The translations under genes and the position numbers were made by a program. Shown here piece by piece: positions 47,757 through 57,625 of a stretch of 64,000 nucleotides of DNA. Every line of letters starts with the position of its first letter. Position 1 is the stretch's first letter. Origin of the DNA: Huaxiibacter chinensis. GTDB lineage: Bacteria; Pseudomonadota; Gammaproteobacteria; Enterobacterales; Enterobacteriaceae. The stretch is from positions 248,001 through 312,000 of the forward strand of contig NZ_JAJVHF010000004.1 of assembly GCF_022171985.1 (NCBI RefSeq), read 5' to 3'. The notes below the pieces were generated by a model. That model searched no databases and was not told where the DNA came from. It saw only the letters and a program-made list of their open reading frames with translations.

Positions 47757-48633
47757 ATGAATATCACTGCCTCACAAAAAAATGGCTCATTACTCTTGCG
47801 CCCTGGCTTTTTGTATTCCTCTGGAGTCAGGGTTTGTCGCAGCCAAATTTACCGTGCAGTACAGCGCGCCGTTTCATCTTTTATTCCTGCGTGGCGCATT
47901 TTCCTGTCTGGTCCTTCTGCTGCTTACACTGGGGTTCAGGGCCCGTTTTCCGTCCGGCAGAGGAATGGTTCGCAACCTGATTGTCGGACTTTTCCTGCAG
48001 AGCTTCTTTCTGGGCGGATGCTTTTATGCCATCCATCGTGGCATGCCGTCAGGCATTGTGGCGCTCATCACCGGCCTGCAGCCGGTACTGACTGCAATAC
48101 TGGTTTCACTCATGCACCGTCAGTCCCTGCATCCCCGGAAATGGCTGGGTATTGCGATTGGCTTTGCGGGCGTTTTCCTGGTGCTCTCGCCAGGCCAGCA
48201 TAGTTTTGCACTGGATCCTGTGGCTTTTGGGTCGGTCATGCTGGGGTTATTTGGCGTAACGATCGGAGCGCTTTATCAGCGCCGTGCTCAGGGAGATGGA
48301 CATATCTTTGCGAACACGTTTTTACAGTACGTCACTTTGACAATATCGATGGGTGCAATTAGCCTGATGTTCGAATCTGCTCCGACGCAGTGGAGCTTAT
48401 CATTTGCGCTGGGTCTGGGCTGGCTGGTTATTGGCGTATCGGTTCTGGCGATTATGTTGCTGATTTTTATGATACGAAGCGGTGAAGCAACCAAAGTCGC
48501 TACTTACTTTTACCTGGTTCCCATTCTCACGGCAGCTGAAGCGTGGTTGCTGTTTGGAGAGGCCATTACATTGCCCATGCTTGTGGGTATGGCAATAACT
48601 ATAATCGGCCTGATTTTTGTCATCCGGGAATAG
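47757..48633 (+). pseudogene. DMT-family exporter with two one-base deletions near the start
   Basis: A drug/metabolite transporter of the EamA type, about 290 residues. The natural start at 47757 reads MNITASQ; it then needs one extra A in the 7-base A run at 47776-47782 to enter KKWLITLAPWLFVFLWSQ, and one extra T near 47831 to enter FVAAKFTVQYS. From FVAAKF to the end (FVIRE) the frame is open with about nine helices. A start at 47782 would give a protein lacking the first helix. Either true decay or homopolymer sequencing errors; both indels are in homopolymers. Confidence 0.75.
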
Positions 48634-48702
48634 ACAACCGCACGCGTCGCTGTATGCTTTTGTATATGGCGACGTATAATAGCGGTCAAAGTCAAATTCC
48701 GG

Positions 48703-49545
48703 ATGAATATGCAAACAGTCAGCTTTTCCGATTCTCCCGTTGATGATCTCCTCGCTGAGCTTCTTACCCTGGCACGCTCCCGTTTTCCACTTCCCTGCGA
48801 TTGCCTTCGCGCAGAACAGACGCATCAGGTAAAGAAGTTCGAGGTGGAAGGTGCGACCCTTTCCTTCCCGCTGGAAGGAGAATTCCGGTATCGTGAAAAT
48901 GAGAAATGGCACCGGGTGATCCCGGGCGAGATTATGGTCGTCCCGAATGCCCGTAGCATCGATATAGAATATGCCCCTTCAGAACAAAGTGGTGAGTTTG
49001 TTGCCCTGAGCGTGGTGCTCGCGGAGGAACAGCTTGAAGCAGCCAGGCTGTTACTTGCCGCACCACCACCACAGGACACCGGCAGCATCGCAGCCATTTC
49101 CGTATCAGCTCTTCTTTCACCCCTTAACCGCTGGACAGCCGCAATGCGGGAAGGGAAGCGTCCGCTTTCCCTGCACGCCATGGTTGAAGTGGTGCTCTGG
49201 CTTTATGGCATGGGATACCATGCTTTGCTGCGAGCCCGGCAGCCAAGTCTGGCCATGAAAATCCGTCAGATGGTAGCGGACAAACCGGCTCATCCCTGGA
49301 GTGCTGCTGAAATTGAAGATCTGACGGGACTCAGTGGCCCCACGCTTCGGCGCCACCTGGCCAGTGAGTCAACCAGCTTACGCTCAGTTATCGCCGATGC
49401 ACGTATCGCGGAGGCTCTCCGCCTGCTGATGACATCGACGCTGCCGGTAAAAACGGTCGCGGGGCGGGTGGGTTACAATTCACTATCGAGCTTCAGCAAG
49501 CAGTTTTCTGAACGCTATGGAATCGAACCTTCAGGGTTCCGCTGA
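48703..49545 (+). CDS. AraC-family regulator
   Basis: A 280-residue regulator. The N-terminal AraC-like sensor domain includes EVEGATLSFPLEGEFRYREN and HRVIPGEIMVVPN. The C-terminal HTH pair is WSAAEIEDLTGLSGPTLRRH and VKTVAGRVGYNSLSSFSKQF, followed by GIEPSGFR. It lies just after the damaged DMT exporter and may have controlled it. Confidence 0.88.
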   Translation: MNMQTVSFSDSPVDDLLAELLTLARSRFPLPCDCLRAEQTHQVKKFEVEGATLSFPLEGEFRYRENEKWHRVIPGEIMVVPNARSIDIEYAPSEQSGEFVALSVVLAEEQLEAARLLLAAPPPQDTGSIAAISVSALLSPLNRWTAAMREGKRPLSLHAMVEVVLWLYGMGYHALLRARQPSLAMKIRQMVADKPAHPWSAAEIEDLTGLSGPTLRRHLASESTSLRSVIADARIAEALRLLMTSTLPVKTVAGRVGYNSLSSFSKQFSERYGIEPSGFR

Positions 49546-49839
49546 CTTCAGTTCGTTCAAGGTACACATTGCGTCCCTCGCACTTCAGTAACTTGCGTGG
49601 ATCTTTCGAATATAACGGAAGATATTGGCCGGCATTGCGTGTAACCGGTTCAGGAGTTCTCATCGTGACGGGAGAGCTAAATCGGTACGGCTGTTGTTCT
49701 CAGCTATAAGAACAACTGAGTATCTGACCAGCTGTCTGGTGCTGGCAGCAGCATGCAGTGCAATCGGTCAGGCTCAAAGGAACTGACCTGATGTCAGGTT
49801 ATAATTTCGGACACATCATAACCCCAGAAGGAGACAACT

Positions 49840-50499
49840 GTGGTTCATGTTTTCATTATCGGTGGTGCAGGCAAAATCGGCCAGCGTCTGTGCAGGATCC
49901 TTTCAGGTAGGGGGCATGCTGTTCGTGCCCTCTACCGTAAGCCAGAGCAGCAGGCATTGCTAGGCGAGCTGGGTGCTGAGCCCGTCAGTGGGAGCCTGAC
50001 AGAGCTGGATGCAGCTGCGCTGGCGATGCACTTTGCAGGTAGTGATACAGTGGTGTTTACTGCCGGTGCCGGCGGTAAGGGGGGACAGGAGATGACCAAT
50101 GCGGTCGACGGCGAAGGGCTGAAAAAGTCGGTAGCTGCCGCCCTCAGTGCCGGTGTGTCTCGCTTTCTGCTCGTTTCTGCATTCCCGGAGTCCGCACGGG
50201 GAGAAACCACTTCTGAATCATTCGAAAATTATATGCGTGTTAAAAAAATGGCCGATGTGGAACTAGCACAAAGCGAGCTTGACTGGGTGATCCTGCGCCC
50301 CGGCGCGCTGCAGGATAAGACTGGTACGGGTTATGTACGTGCCGGCCTGGCCATCCCGTATGGTAACGTGCCCCGTGATGACGTGGCGGCTACGCTGGCT
50401 GAACTCATTGAGCAACCTGCCGTCAGCCGCGTCATCATTGAGCTGACGTCTGGCGATGCTCCTGTCCGTGAAGCCATACAGAAGCTGGCGGGCCGATAA
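49840..50499 (+). CDS. NAD(P)-binding atypical SDR oxidoreductase
   Basis: A 219-residue Rossmann-fold protein of the NmrA/BVR-B-like atypical SDR type. The dinucleotide motif is IIGGAGKIGQRLCRIL (about residues 6-21), followed by YRKPEQQ at the end of beta2, and the conserved WVILRPGALQD late in the protein. The start is GTG with AAGGAG 8 nt upstream. It lacks the classic YxxxK catalytic pair, as usual for this subfamily. Substrate unknown; a redox-sensing or reductase role is inferred. Confidence 0.85.
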   Translation: MVHVFIIGGAGKIGQRLCRILSGRGHAVRALYRKPEQQALLGELGAEPVSGSLTELDAAALAMHFAGSDTVVFTAGAGGKGGQEMTNAVDGEGLKKSVAAALSAGVSRFLLVSAFPESARGETTSESFENYMRVKKMADVELAQSELDWVILRPGALQDKTGTGYVRAGLAIPYGNVPRDDVAATLAELIEQPAVSRVIIELTSGDAPVREAIQKLAGR

Positions 50500-50546
50500 A
50501 AGGCAGCGCACGTACCAGCAGGCTGCAGGCCCCCAGGCGTTTACAA

Positions 50547-51233
50547 TAAACTTTCCAGCCAGTCGGTAAACGCCCGTACTTTTCGGGAGAGATGGCGGTG
50601 CGGATACAGAAGTTACAGTTTGCGATTCGGGGACGTATTATCTGGCAGAACCTCTACCAACAGCCCGCGATCGAGATAAGGCTGCAAAAAAATATTCATG
50701 CCCTGTAGTATTCCCAGCCCCGCCAGGCCTGCTGCAATGTAGGCTTCTGAGTTATCCACGACAAGCCTGCCTGGAAGTTCAATTTCGGTGGAGCCCTCTG
50801 ACGTCCCGAATGTCCAGGGCATAACTTGTCTGTTGCTGCTGTTAATCCAGTTGACGGCCTGATGCTGCTGCAACTCGTCCATTGTTTCCGGGGTGCCGTG
50901 TTGATCAAGATACGCAGGACTGGCGCAGGTCGTCATTTTAACGGTTCCCACCTCCTTTGCGATATAGTCGCCATCGTCCAGCTCCCCCACCCTCAGTATG
51001 CAGTCCAGGCCATCATGCAGCATATTCCGTCGGCGGTCTGAGCTGCTCAGGATAATTTCAATTCCGGGATGCTGGCGATAAAAATCAGGCAGGTTGGGTA
51101 TAACAAGTAAAGCCGCAAACGCGACAGGCATATCTATGAGCGAATAGCGGGCGTCAAAATGATAGCGACAGGAAAGTTCTGCCATATTAAACATAACAAC
51201 CCTTGGGCGCACCGCCGCAGGCGCCCTCAGCAC
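50547..51233 (-). pseudogene. Broken LysR-family regulator
   Basis: A substrate-binding domain of a LysR regulator (IDMPVAFAALLVIPNLPDFY through LVEVLPDNTSPNRKL) without a recognisable helix-turn-helix; the upstream linker is degenerate. A TAA at about 50613 interrupts the C-terminus; in the same frame the natural ending LLYPHRHLSRKVRAFTDWLE continues to about 50547. So the gene has lost its DNA-binding domain and has a nonsense codon. It may once have controlled the SDR gene beside it. Confidence 0.8.
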
Positions 51234-51584
51234 GTTTCTGCGGCCTCCCGCCTGTTTCCGGCACCTTTCAAACGCCCCTGATGATTTCTGCGCGTCTGCA
51301 TGGCTATGCAGTGAGATCTGCTCTCCACCGATTAGTGCATGCAGATTTTGGAAACGTCCAATTCTGGCACGAAGCGGTCACCCCGGCGGGGTGCAGTCCG
51401 CTGTCAGCGAAAACGGACATTGAGCCAATCAAATAATCTGTGCCAGAATTTGTCATTGAGGCTAGTACTTTCGAGTAGATCTATTTCCCGCCCGTACTCT
51501 TAAACTCATCTATCTCATCCTTCTACGACTTATTACCGGGAATATAAAACCCCGCCGAAGCGGGTTTGGTAATTTGAGTTTTTC
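51234..51584. other. Intergenic region with a terminator for the Cys-rich gene
   Basis: 351 bp without a gene. The part next to the broken LysR looks like remains of its lost N-terminus, but I could not reconstruct it. A hairpin with CCCGC/GCGGG arms at about 51547-51567 faces the Cys-rich gene. Confidence 0.4.
51543..51568 (-). terminator. Rho-independent terminator of the Cys-rich protein gene
   Basis: On the minus strand AAACCCGC pairs with GCGGGGTTT around TTCG, followed by a short T-rich tract. It lies 17 nt after the gene's stop. Confidence 0.75.
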
Positions 51585-51911
51585 TCAGGCGGCCATCTTT
51601 CTGCATTGTTCGGCGCAGTGATGACAAGCGCTTGAGCAATCCTGACAATGGTCATGTTCATGCTTTCCACACTCGTCACCGCACTTCTGACAAACATCAG
51701 CGCAAAGACGGCAAAGATCCTGGGCAGACCCGCTATTTAGTGTCATGAATTGAGCTGCAAGACGGCAGATATTTGCACACTGCATATCCAGTTTTATGCA
51801 CTCGCGCATCATCTCCAGATTCTCTTCGTCGAGACACGAAGCCGCACAGTTATCACATGCCGTTGCACATAGATAACAGGCTTCGATGCATTTTTTGTAT
51901 TCGTCTAACAT
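51585..51911 (-). CDS. Cys-rich four-helix-bundle copper-binding protein (DUF326)
   Basis: A 108-residue protein with 19 cysteines, spaced as CxxxCxxCxxxCxxCxxxC near the N-terminus (Cys8, 12, 15, 19, 22 and 26) and similar arrays in DLCRLCADVCQKCGDEC and HCQDCSSACHHCAEQC. This is the DUF326/copper storage (Csp-like) pattern, where Cys thiols line a four-helix bundle and hold many Cu(I) ions. It has no signal peptide, so it would act in the cytoplasm. It stands alone, divergent from the formaldehyde dehydrogenase gene 430 bp away. Confidence 0.85.
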   Translation of the reverse strand: MLDEYKKCIEACYLCATACDNCAASCLDEENLEMMRECIKLDMQCANICRLAAQFMTLNSGSAQDLCRLCADVCQKCGDECGKHEHDHCQDCSSACHHCAEQCRKMAA

Positions 51912-52342
51912 AATTTCTCCTTAGCTAAGGTTACGTATTAAGCATGGAAGAGATAACTGATTATTCAAATTTTGAATTAGTTAATTACCTTTTCAGCATT
52001 TCATATCATTGATTCAAAGTGCATCTCTAGGGTTACCTAATTCACCTATGTCTACTTCTGGCACAATGCAGAAATGAGATAGATTTACTTTATCCGCTTC
52101 TCGCTCAAAGCTGTCCGTAATCCCTTGCCTGCTTAAAAAAACCGGATTAACGTGTGATGTTTTTACGTTTTCCAGGCAGCCTTCATCGGTAAGTACCTGT
52201 CTTACAGACTTCAATGCACTTAGTTAAGAAACATCCTAATCGTCCTTTCGCCGATCGCGAGATCTGTTATGGCAGCTAAACTCGATTGATACCCCAATCC
52301 GCGGGGCAGCATTTCCTTTCCGCACGCAAGAAGGAGAAGATC
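51912..52342. other. Divergent intergenic region before the formaldehyde dehydrogenase gene
   Basis: 431 bp without a convincing gene. A 66-codon minus-strand ORF (52014-52214) starts at TTG without a ribosome-binding site and matches nothing I know. The stretch probably holds promoters for both divergent genes; AAGGAG at about 52331 is the ribosome-binding site of the dehydrogenase. Confidence 0.4.
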
Positions 52343-53476
52343 ATGAAAGCAGTAATTTACAACGGTCCTTATGATGTAAAAGTAAAAGACGTACCGGATG
52401 CGAAAATTGTCCGCCCCACGGATGTACTCGTCCGCATCACCACCACCAACATTTGTGGGTCGGACTTGCACATGTATGAGGGCCGGACCAGCTTTGAACA
52501 GGGACGGATTCTGGGTCACGAAAACCTGGGTGAAGTGGTCGAAATTGGCTCAGGCGTTGAACGTATTAAGGTGGGCGACTATGTTTGTCTGCCGTTTAAC
52601 GTGGGATGTGGTTTTTGCGAAAACTGTGAAAAAGGTCTGACCGGCTTTTGTCTCACTACCAATCCGGGTACGGCAGGCGCAGCTTATGGTTTTGCTGAAA
52701 TGGGTCCCTGGGAGGGAGGTCAGGCGGAACTGCTTCGGGTGCCATTTGCCGACTTTAACTGCCTTGTTCTTCCCCCTGATGCGGCAGAAAAAGAAGATGA
52801 TTATGTGATGCTCTCTGACATTTTTCCTACCGGCTGGCATGCAACAGAACTTGCCGGATTGAAGCCTGGTGAAAGCGTGGCCATTTATGGCGCGGGGCCG
52901 GTCGGTTTGATGGCAGCTCATTCGGCGATCATTAAAGGTGCTTCACAGGTGTTTGTGGTTGATACGCACACAGACCGGTTGGCTCTGGCTGAAAAAATGG
53001 GGGCGACGGGCATCAATGCTACTGGCGATGAAGCTGTACAAAAAATTCTCGACCTGACGGATGGACGCGGTACGGATTGTGGCTGCGAATGTGTTGGCTA
53101 TCAGTGCTGTAACAAACATGGCCATGAAGATAACTCTGTTACCATGAACAGTCTTGTTGCGTCGACGAAAGCAACCGGGGGAATTGGTGTGGTTGGCGTC
53201 TTTATTCCTCAGGATCCGGGGGCTGAATCGGAGCTTGCCAGAGAGGGTAAGATGCCATTTGATTTTGGGAGTTTCTGGTTTAAAGGACAGGCAATCCGTA
53301 CCGGCCAGGCGAACGTTAAGGCCTATAACCGTCAGCTGTCTCGCCTCATCCATCACGATAAAGCCAGTCCGGGCAAAATAATTTCTCATCGTCTTTCGCT
53401 TGAAGAGGCTCCTGCCGGATATAAGCACTTCGATGAGCGGGATGAAGGATGGACGAAGGTTATCCTTAAGCCTTAA
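52343..53476 (+). CDS. Glutathione-independent formaldehyde dehydrogenase (FdhA-type)
   Basis: A 377-residue zinc alcohol dehydrogenase that oxidises formaldehyde to formate without glutathione, as in Pseudomonas putida FdhA. Visible landmarks are TTNICGSDLHMYEGRT (catalytic zinc Cys), LGHENLGEV, the structural zinc cluster CGFCENCEKGLTGFC, the GAGPVGL dinucleotide motif, and the late NRQLSRLIHHDK segment. The ATG at 52343 follows AAGGAG; the ORF runs 19 codons further upstream without support. It gives a route independent of frmA, encoded 8 kb away. Confidence 0.9.
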   Translation: MKAVIYNGPYDVKVKDVPDAKIVRPTDVLVRITTTNICGSDLHMYEGRTSFEQGRILGHENLGEVVEIGSGVERIKVGDYVCLPFNVGCGFCENCEKGLTGFCLTTNPGTAGAAYGFAEMGPWEGGQAELLRVPFADFNCLVLPPDAAEKEDDYVMLSDIFPTGWHATELAGLKPGESVAIYGAGPVGLMAAHSAIIKGASQVFVVDTHTDRLALAEKMGATGINATGDEAVQKILDLTDGRGTDCGCECVGYQCCNKHGHEDNSVTMNSLVASTKATGGIGVVGVFIPQDPGAESELAREGKMPFDFGSFWFKGQAIRTGQANVKAYNRQLSRLIHHDKASPGKIISHRLSLEEAPAGYKHFDERDEGWTKVILKP

Positions 53477-54045
53477 ATAGAGTTATCCGGTATGAGAAAG
53501 CAAAAACCGGGAAAGAATGTATGACTTTTGACAGGGTGCAATAAAATATCCTGTCAGGGCGTTATTATTCATACTTTCAGCTGCCAGGCGCTTCCATATC
53601 CAGACTTGTTCCCTGATTTTGCCGACGAGATAGCAAAATTAATACATTCAGGAGGAGGCATCTGCGGTTGATCTGTTCCGTATTTATTAACGCCCTGTGC
53701 TGTAAGTATTGTCTGCCTCTACCACATAGCAGACATGTGCGCAGGAACGGTCCGCTATGAGCGAAAAGCGGACTTCCGGTCCTTGCGCAAACTCCCGTTC
53801 CGAGAAGTTGCAGTTCACAAATCACCTGTTAAAGAAGGTATGGTAGCCCACAGCATTAATTTTGCTTCCATCTTCAGTCAGACTGGCCGGTACCGGCTTC
53901 CGATAAGTTTCGTCGGCTGAGGCCCGCTAAAGTAGAGAGGTCAAAAAATAACCTTGACGTACAATAATTTTCGATATCCAAACTGACCCCTAATTAGGTG
54001 GACACCTGATGACTGACTTAAAATTTCTATCACGCCAGCGTTACA
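53477..54045. other. Intergenic region before the IS66 remnant
   Basis: 569 bp without a recognisable gene. It contains a short palindromic pair, GTCCGCT and AGCGGAC, near 53750-53772. The last part (GACCCCTAATTAGGTGGACACC near 53984) hints at an IS end, but I cannot name it. Confidence 0.35.
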
Positions 54046-54348
54046 CATCCGCAGTCGCATCTTGCGGGGTTCAGCGGGGTGTTGCAGGCGGACGTGCACG
54101 TGCGGACGCCCTCTGACACCACGACCGAAGCGCTGTGCCGTATCGGCGAGCTGTATGGCATCGAGGCGGGCATCCGGGGCAAAAGCGCGGCGGAACGGCT
54201 GGCCATTCGGCAGGAAAAAGCGGTACCGCTGCTGACCGCGCTGGAGGGCTGGCTGCGTGAAAAGCAGAAAACGCTGTCACGGCACTCGGAGCTGTCGAAG
54301 GCGTTCGCGTACGCGCTGAACCAGTGGGATGCGCTGAAATTATACCTG
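54046..54348 (+). mobile_element. IS66-family transposase remnant with internal deletion
   Basis: HPQSHLAGFSGVLQAD joins directly to VHVRTPSDTTTEALCRIGEL, both from the IS66 TnpC transposase but not normally adjacent, so about 40-60 codons were deleted in frame. It continues RLAIRQEKAVPLLTALEGWL to QWDALKLYL, where the match stops before the catalytic end. No terminal repeats or accessory genes remain. Confidence 0.85.
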
Positions 54349-54416
54349 CGGGAGATTACTGATACAGAACACGCCGGGAATGTGCCGCCATTGACGCAAT
54401 GACGACACAGCCCTTT

Positions 54417-57068
54417 TTAACCGTTCCGTGAGAGTTCCCTGGCAATATACTGTGCGGTACGGCTTTCTTTGACCTGCGATACCTGTTCGGGAGTTCCTGC
54501 GGCAACCAGGCGTCCTCCCTCATGTCCCGCTCCAGGACCGATGTCGATAACCTGGTCTGCCTGAGTAACCGCCCGCATATCGTGTTCAATCATTATCACC
54601 GTATTTTCTGCATCAACAAGCCGCTGCAGCTGCACAAGGAGGCGGTCGGCGTCTGAAGCATGCAGGCCGGTTGTCGGTTCATCTAGGATATACAACGTGT
54701 GGCCACGTTGGCTACGTTGTAGTTCGGTTGCCAGCTTGATCCTTTGCGCCTCCCCTCCGGATAACTCGGTTGCTGGTTGTCCCAGACGCAGGTAGCCCAG
54801 ACCAATTTCACTCAGCAGACGGAGGGGACGAGCCACTGGTTCTTCAGTCGCAAAGAACTGACTGGCTTCATCCACCGTCATATGCAGGACCTCCGCGATA
54901 TTTTTGTCCTGCCAGCAGATCCTGAGAGTATCCCGGTTATACCGCGCGCCATGGCAGGTCGGGCACGGTGCATACACGCTCGGCATAAACAACAGCTCCA
55001 CGCTGACGAATCCTTCACCTTCACAGGTTGCACAGCGGCCTTTTGCCACATTGAAAGAGAATTGACCCGCATCGTAATGATGGAGTTTGGCGTCAGTCGT
55101 TCCGGCAAAGAGCTTACGAACAGGATCAAACAACCCGGTATATGTCGCCAGGTTTGAACGGGGGGTCCTGCCTATCGGTTTCTGGTCAACCTGAACCAGA
55201 CGCTTTACCAGTCCGGTATCACCGGTCAGGGTACCGTACGTTTTCTCCGTTACGGATGGCCCCTCAGCGTCGCTGGCTTCGGAAAGCACGTCTTCTGGCT
55301 CACCGCCAAGTGAAGAAAGCACCAGTTCCGGTAAGGCCTGGGCAATCAGACTGGATTTACCGGAGCCAGAGACTCCCGTCACGGCTGTCAGCACACCCAG
55401 AGGAATATCAACATCGATCCACTTAAGATTGTGGCGATGGATCCCCTGCAGTTTCAGCCACCCGGATGGGATACGGGCAAAAGATTGTGGTGGCCGGACT
55501 TCATCAAATAAATAACGCGCGGTACGAGATTGGGTGACGGCTTTCAGATCTTCAGGAATACCACTGTAGAGAACATGTCCTCCCTGTTCACCAGCCGACG
55601 GTCCCACATCAACAAGCCATTGCGCCCGTCGCATCAGGTTAAGATCATGTTCAACGACAAACACCGAGTTGCCGGCATCACGAAGGTTCTCAAGCGCATC
55701 GTAAAGCGCTTTACTGTCTGAGGGGTGCAGACCCGCAGACGGTTCATCAAGAACATAGACCACACCAAACAGCATCGAACTGAGTTGCGTGGCAAGACGC
55801 AGTCGCTGAAGCTCTCCTGCAGATAGAGTTGGGGTTGCTCTGTCCAGCGTAAGATAACCCAGCCCCAGCTTCTGCAACTGATACAACCGGGCCATGACAC
55901 CACCGGTCAGCCGTTGTGCCGCCAGTCGTTTCTCTTCCGATAACGCCGATGTCCGGCAGACATCGGCGTTATCGGAATGGACCGCTTTTCCGGATGCAGC
56001 ACGCTCTGTCAGATCCCGACGGGTGATATCCCTGTCGGCATCTGCGCCGGCGTGGTGGGCACTGAAATCCCCCCGGGAGATTGGAAGGAGCAATTCCGCC
56101 AGCTGGTCTAAGGGCATCTGCATAAATTCACCAATGTCCACACCGGCAAAGGTGACGGACAATGATTCTGACTTCAGTCTTTTCCCGTGACAGACCGGAC
56201 ACAGCTTGCCTTCCATAAAACGGGAGACTCGTTTTCTCATCAACGCGCTTTGCGTGCTGGCGAAGGTATGTAGCACATAACGACGTGCCCCGGTGAAGGT
56301 CCCCATATAACCCGGCGTCATTTTTTTCCTGACGGCTTCGCGCGTATCTTCCGGACTCAGTCCCGGGAAAACCGGTACAGTGGGGGTGTCTTCGGTAAAA
56401 AGGATCCACTGACGGTCTTCCGCTGGCAGATTTTTCCAGGGAGTGTCGATGTCATACCCCAGCGTCACCAGAATATCCCGCAGATTCTGTCCGTGCCAGG
56501 CCGGGGGCCAGGAAGCAATAGCCTTTTCACGGATACTAAGTGAGGGATCGGGCACCATCAGTGTTTCAGTTACCTCATAGATATGGCCCAGACCATGGCA
56601 AGAAGGGCATGCCCCCTGCGGCGTGTTGGGAGAAAAATCCTCGGCATACAGCATCGGTTGTCCGGCAGGATAAGCGCCCGCCCGTGAGTACATCATTCGC
56701 ACCAGACTGGATAAGGTGGTCACGCTGCCGACAGAGGAGCGCGCGTTACTGGCACCGCGTTGTTGCTGAAGCGCAACGGCTGGCGGCAGTCCGTCAATGG
56801 CATCCACATCCGGAACCCCGACCTGATCAATGAGGCGACGAGCGTAGGGGGCAACCGATTCAAAGTAGCGCCGTTGCGCCTCAGCATAAATGGTGCCAAA
56901 GGCCAGTGAAGACTTACCCGAGCCTGACACACCCGAAAAAACAACCAATGCGTTGCGCGGAATGGAAACATCCACCTCTTTAAGGTTGTTCTCGCGAGCA
57001 CCGCGAATCACAACTGAATTGTTGTCGTCAGTCAGGATGGGATGATAACCGAAAAGTTTCTTTGCCAT
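54417..57068 (-). CDS. Class II UvrA-like ABC ATPase
   Basis: An 883-residue UvrA-type tandem ABC ATPase. Walker A motifs are [13 protein letters not shown] (from about residue 46) and [14 protein letters not shown]; signatures are [15 protein letters not shown] (first, with Ala instead of Gly) and [15 protein letters not shown]. Zinc modules read [18 protein letters not shown] and CATCEGEGF with [10 protein letters not shown]. The region between the first Walker A and the first CxxC lacks the UvrB-binding domain, which defines class II UvrA (UvrA2/DrrC-like), found in DNA-damage tolerance and in self-resistance. Start ATG at 57068 follows AGGAAA. It carries an unusual perfect hairpin inside its coding sequence near 55950. 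Close to the formaldehyde genes, it may help with DNA-protein crosslinks, but that is inferred. Confidence 0.88.
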   Translation of the reverse strand: MAKKLFGYHPILTDDNNSVVIRGARENNLKEVDVSIPRNALVVFSGVSGSGKSSLAFGTIYAEAQRRYFESVAPYARRLIDQVGVPDVDAIDGLPPAVALQQQRGASNARSSVGSVTTLSSLVRMMYSRAGAYPAGQPMLYAEDFSPNTPQGACPSCHGLGHIYEVTETLMVPDPSLSIREKAIASWPPAWHGQNLRDILVTLGYDIDTPWKNLPAEDRQWILFTEDTPTVPVFPGLSPEDTREAVRKKMTPGYMGTFTGARRYVLHTFASTQSALMRKRVSRFMEGKLCPVCHGKRLKSESLSVTFAGVDIGEFMQMPLDQLAELLLPISRGDFSAHHAGADADRDITRRDLTERAASGKAVHSDNADVCRTSALSEEKRLAAQRLTGGVMARLYQLQKLGLGYLTLDRATPTLSAGELQRLRLATQLSSMLFGVVYVLDEPSAGLHPSDSKALYDALENLRDAGNSVFVVEHDLNLMRRAQWLVDVGPSAGEQGGHVLYSGIPEDLKAVTQSRTARYLFDEVRPPQSFARIPSGWLKLQGIHRHNLKWIDVDIPLGVLTAVTGVSGSGKSSLIAQALPELVLSSLGGEPEDVLSEASDAEGPSVTEKTYGTLTGDTGLVKRLVQVDQKPIGRTPRSNLATYTGLFDPVRKLFAGTTDAKLHHYDAGQFSFNVAKGRCATCEGEGFVSVELLFMPSVYAPCPTCHGARYNRDTLRICWQDKNIAEVLHMTVDEASQFFATEEPVARPLRLLSEIGLGYLRLGQPATELSGGEAQRIKLATELQRSQRGHTLYILDEPTTGLHASDADRLLVQLQRLVDAENTVIMIEHDMRAVTQADQVIDIGPGAGHEGGRLVAAGTPEQVSQVKESRTAQYIARELSRNG
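55935..55977. repeat. Perfect 19-bp inverted repeat inside the UvrA-like gene
   Basis: Arms of 19 bp (55935-55953 and 55959-55977), beginning TTCCGATAACGCCGATGTC, are perfect reverse complements around a 5-base loop CGGCA. It lies in a variable linker of the protein ([16 protein letters not shown]) between conserved blocks. Confidence 0.9.
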
Positions 57069-57486
57069 AGAATTTCCTGTGCTAGGTGTGTCCGCTCTTA
57101 ATAAGGCCACCTCTTGTGACGGTATCTGGTGTGCCGGACCGCTCGATCAGAAAGCCCGTCGAAAAAAGCGTTTGTGTGACTGGAAACAGATTGCTGAAGC
57201 TGGGCCCGGTGGTACCATGTGGGACACCGCTGAAGTTTCAGCGGTACCCTGCGGATCCGCCTTCTGTATGAGAACTGGCTGGCGGCGTACCCGGGACCGG
57301 AGATTTGGCTCCCGTGATAATGCGGGCTCCCCGGTACGCGACGCTGTGGTTCCAGACCCAGCTGATGGCGACACTCAGGCGGTTTCGGGTACCAATTAAA
57401 AAATACAGATGAATAATGCACGTGATTTCATATGTCATTTCCTTTCATTACAGTTTTAGACCCCATCAGACATCTGCCTGGCAGAG
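57069..57486. other. Region between the UvrA-like gene and the frmR remnant
   Basis: 418 bp with only short unsupported ORFs. It may carry the promoter of the UvrA-like gene. I see no repeat or terminator I can rely on. Confidence 0.35.
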
Positions 57487-57625
57487 TTAACGGAGATAGG
57501 AGCGGACTATCGAAATGGTGTCGTCGATTGACCTCTTCTGCGACTCATTTCGTTTGCCCGTATCGGGGAATTCCTCCCGAAGATAGCTTTCCAGAACAAC
57601 CGCCATCAGGTCGTTAACGGCTCCC
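57487..57625 (-). pseudogene. 3' half of a second frmR-type regulator, cut by an IS3-family element
   Basis: The frame ending TAA at 57487-57489 codes GAVNDLMAVVLESYLREE, later SIDDTISIVRSYLR. It aligns with FrmR residues 47-91 at about 22 of 45 identities, with Tyr in place of His60. The IS left end at 57626 abuts the break. The 5' half, with the sensing Cys35, is missing. It reads toward the UvrA-like gene on the same strand. Confidence 0.75.

Noticed and set aside
52014..52214. 66-codon minus-strand ORF upstream of the formaldehyde dehydrogenase
   Set aside because: It needs a TTG start, has no ribosome-binding site, and matches no family I know.
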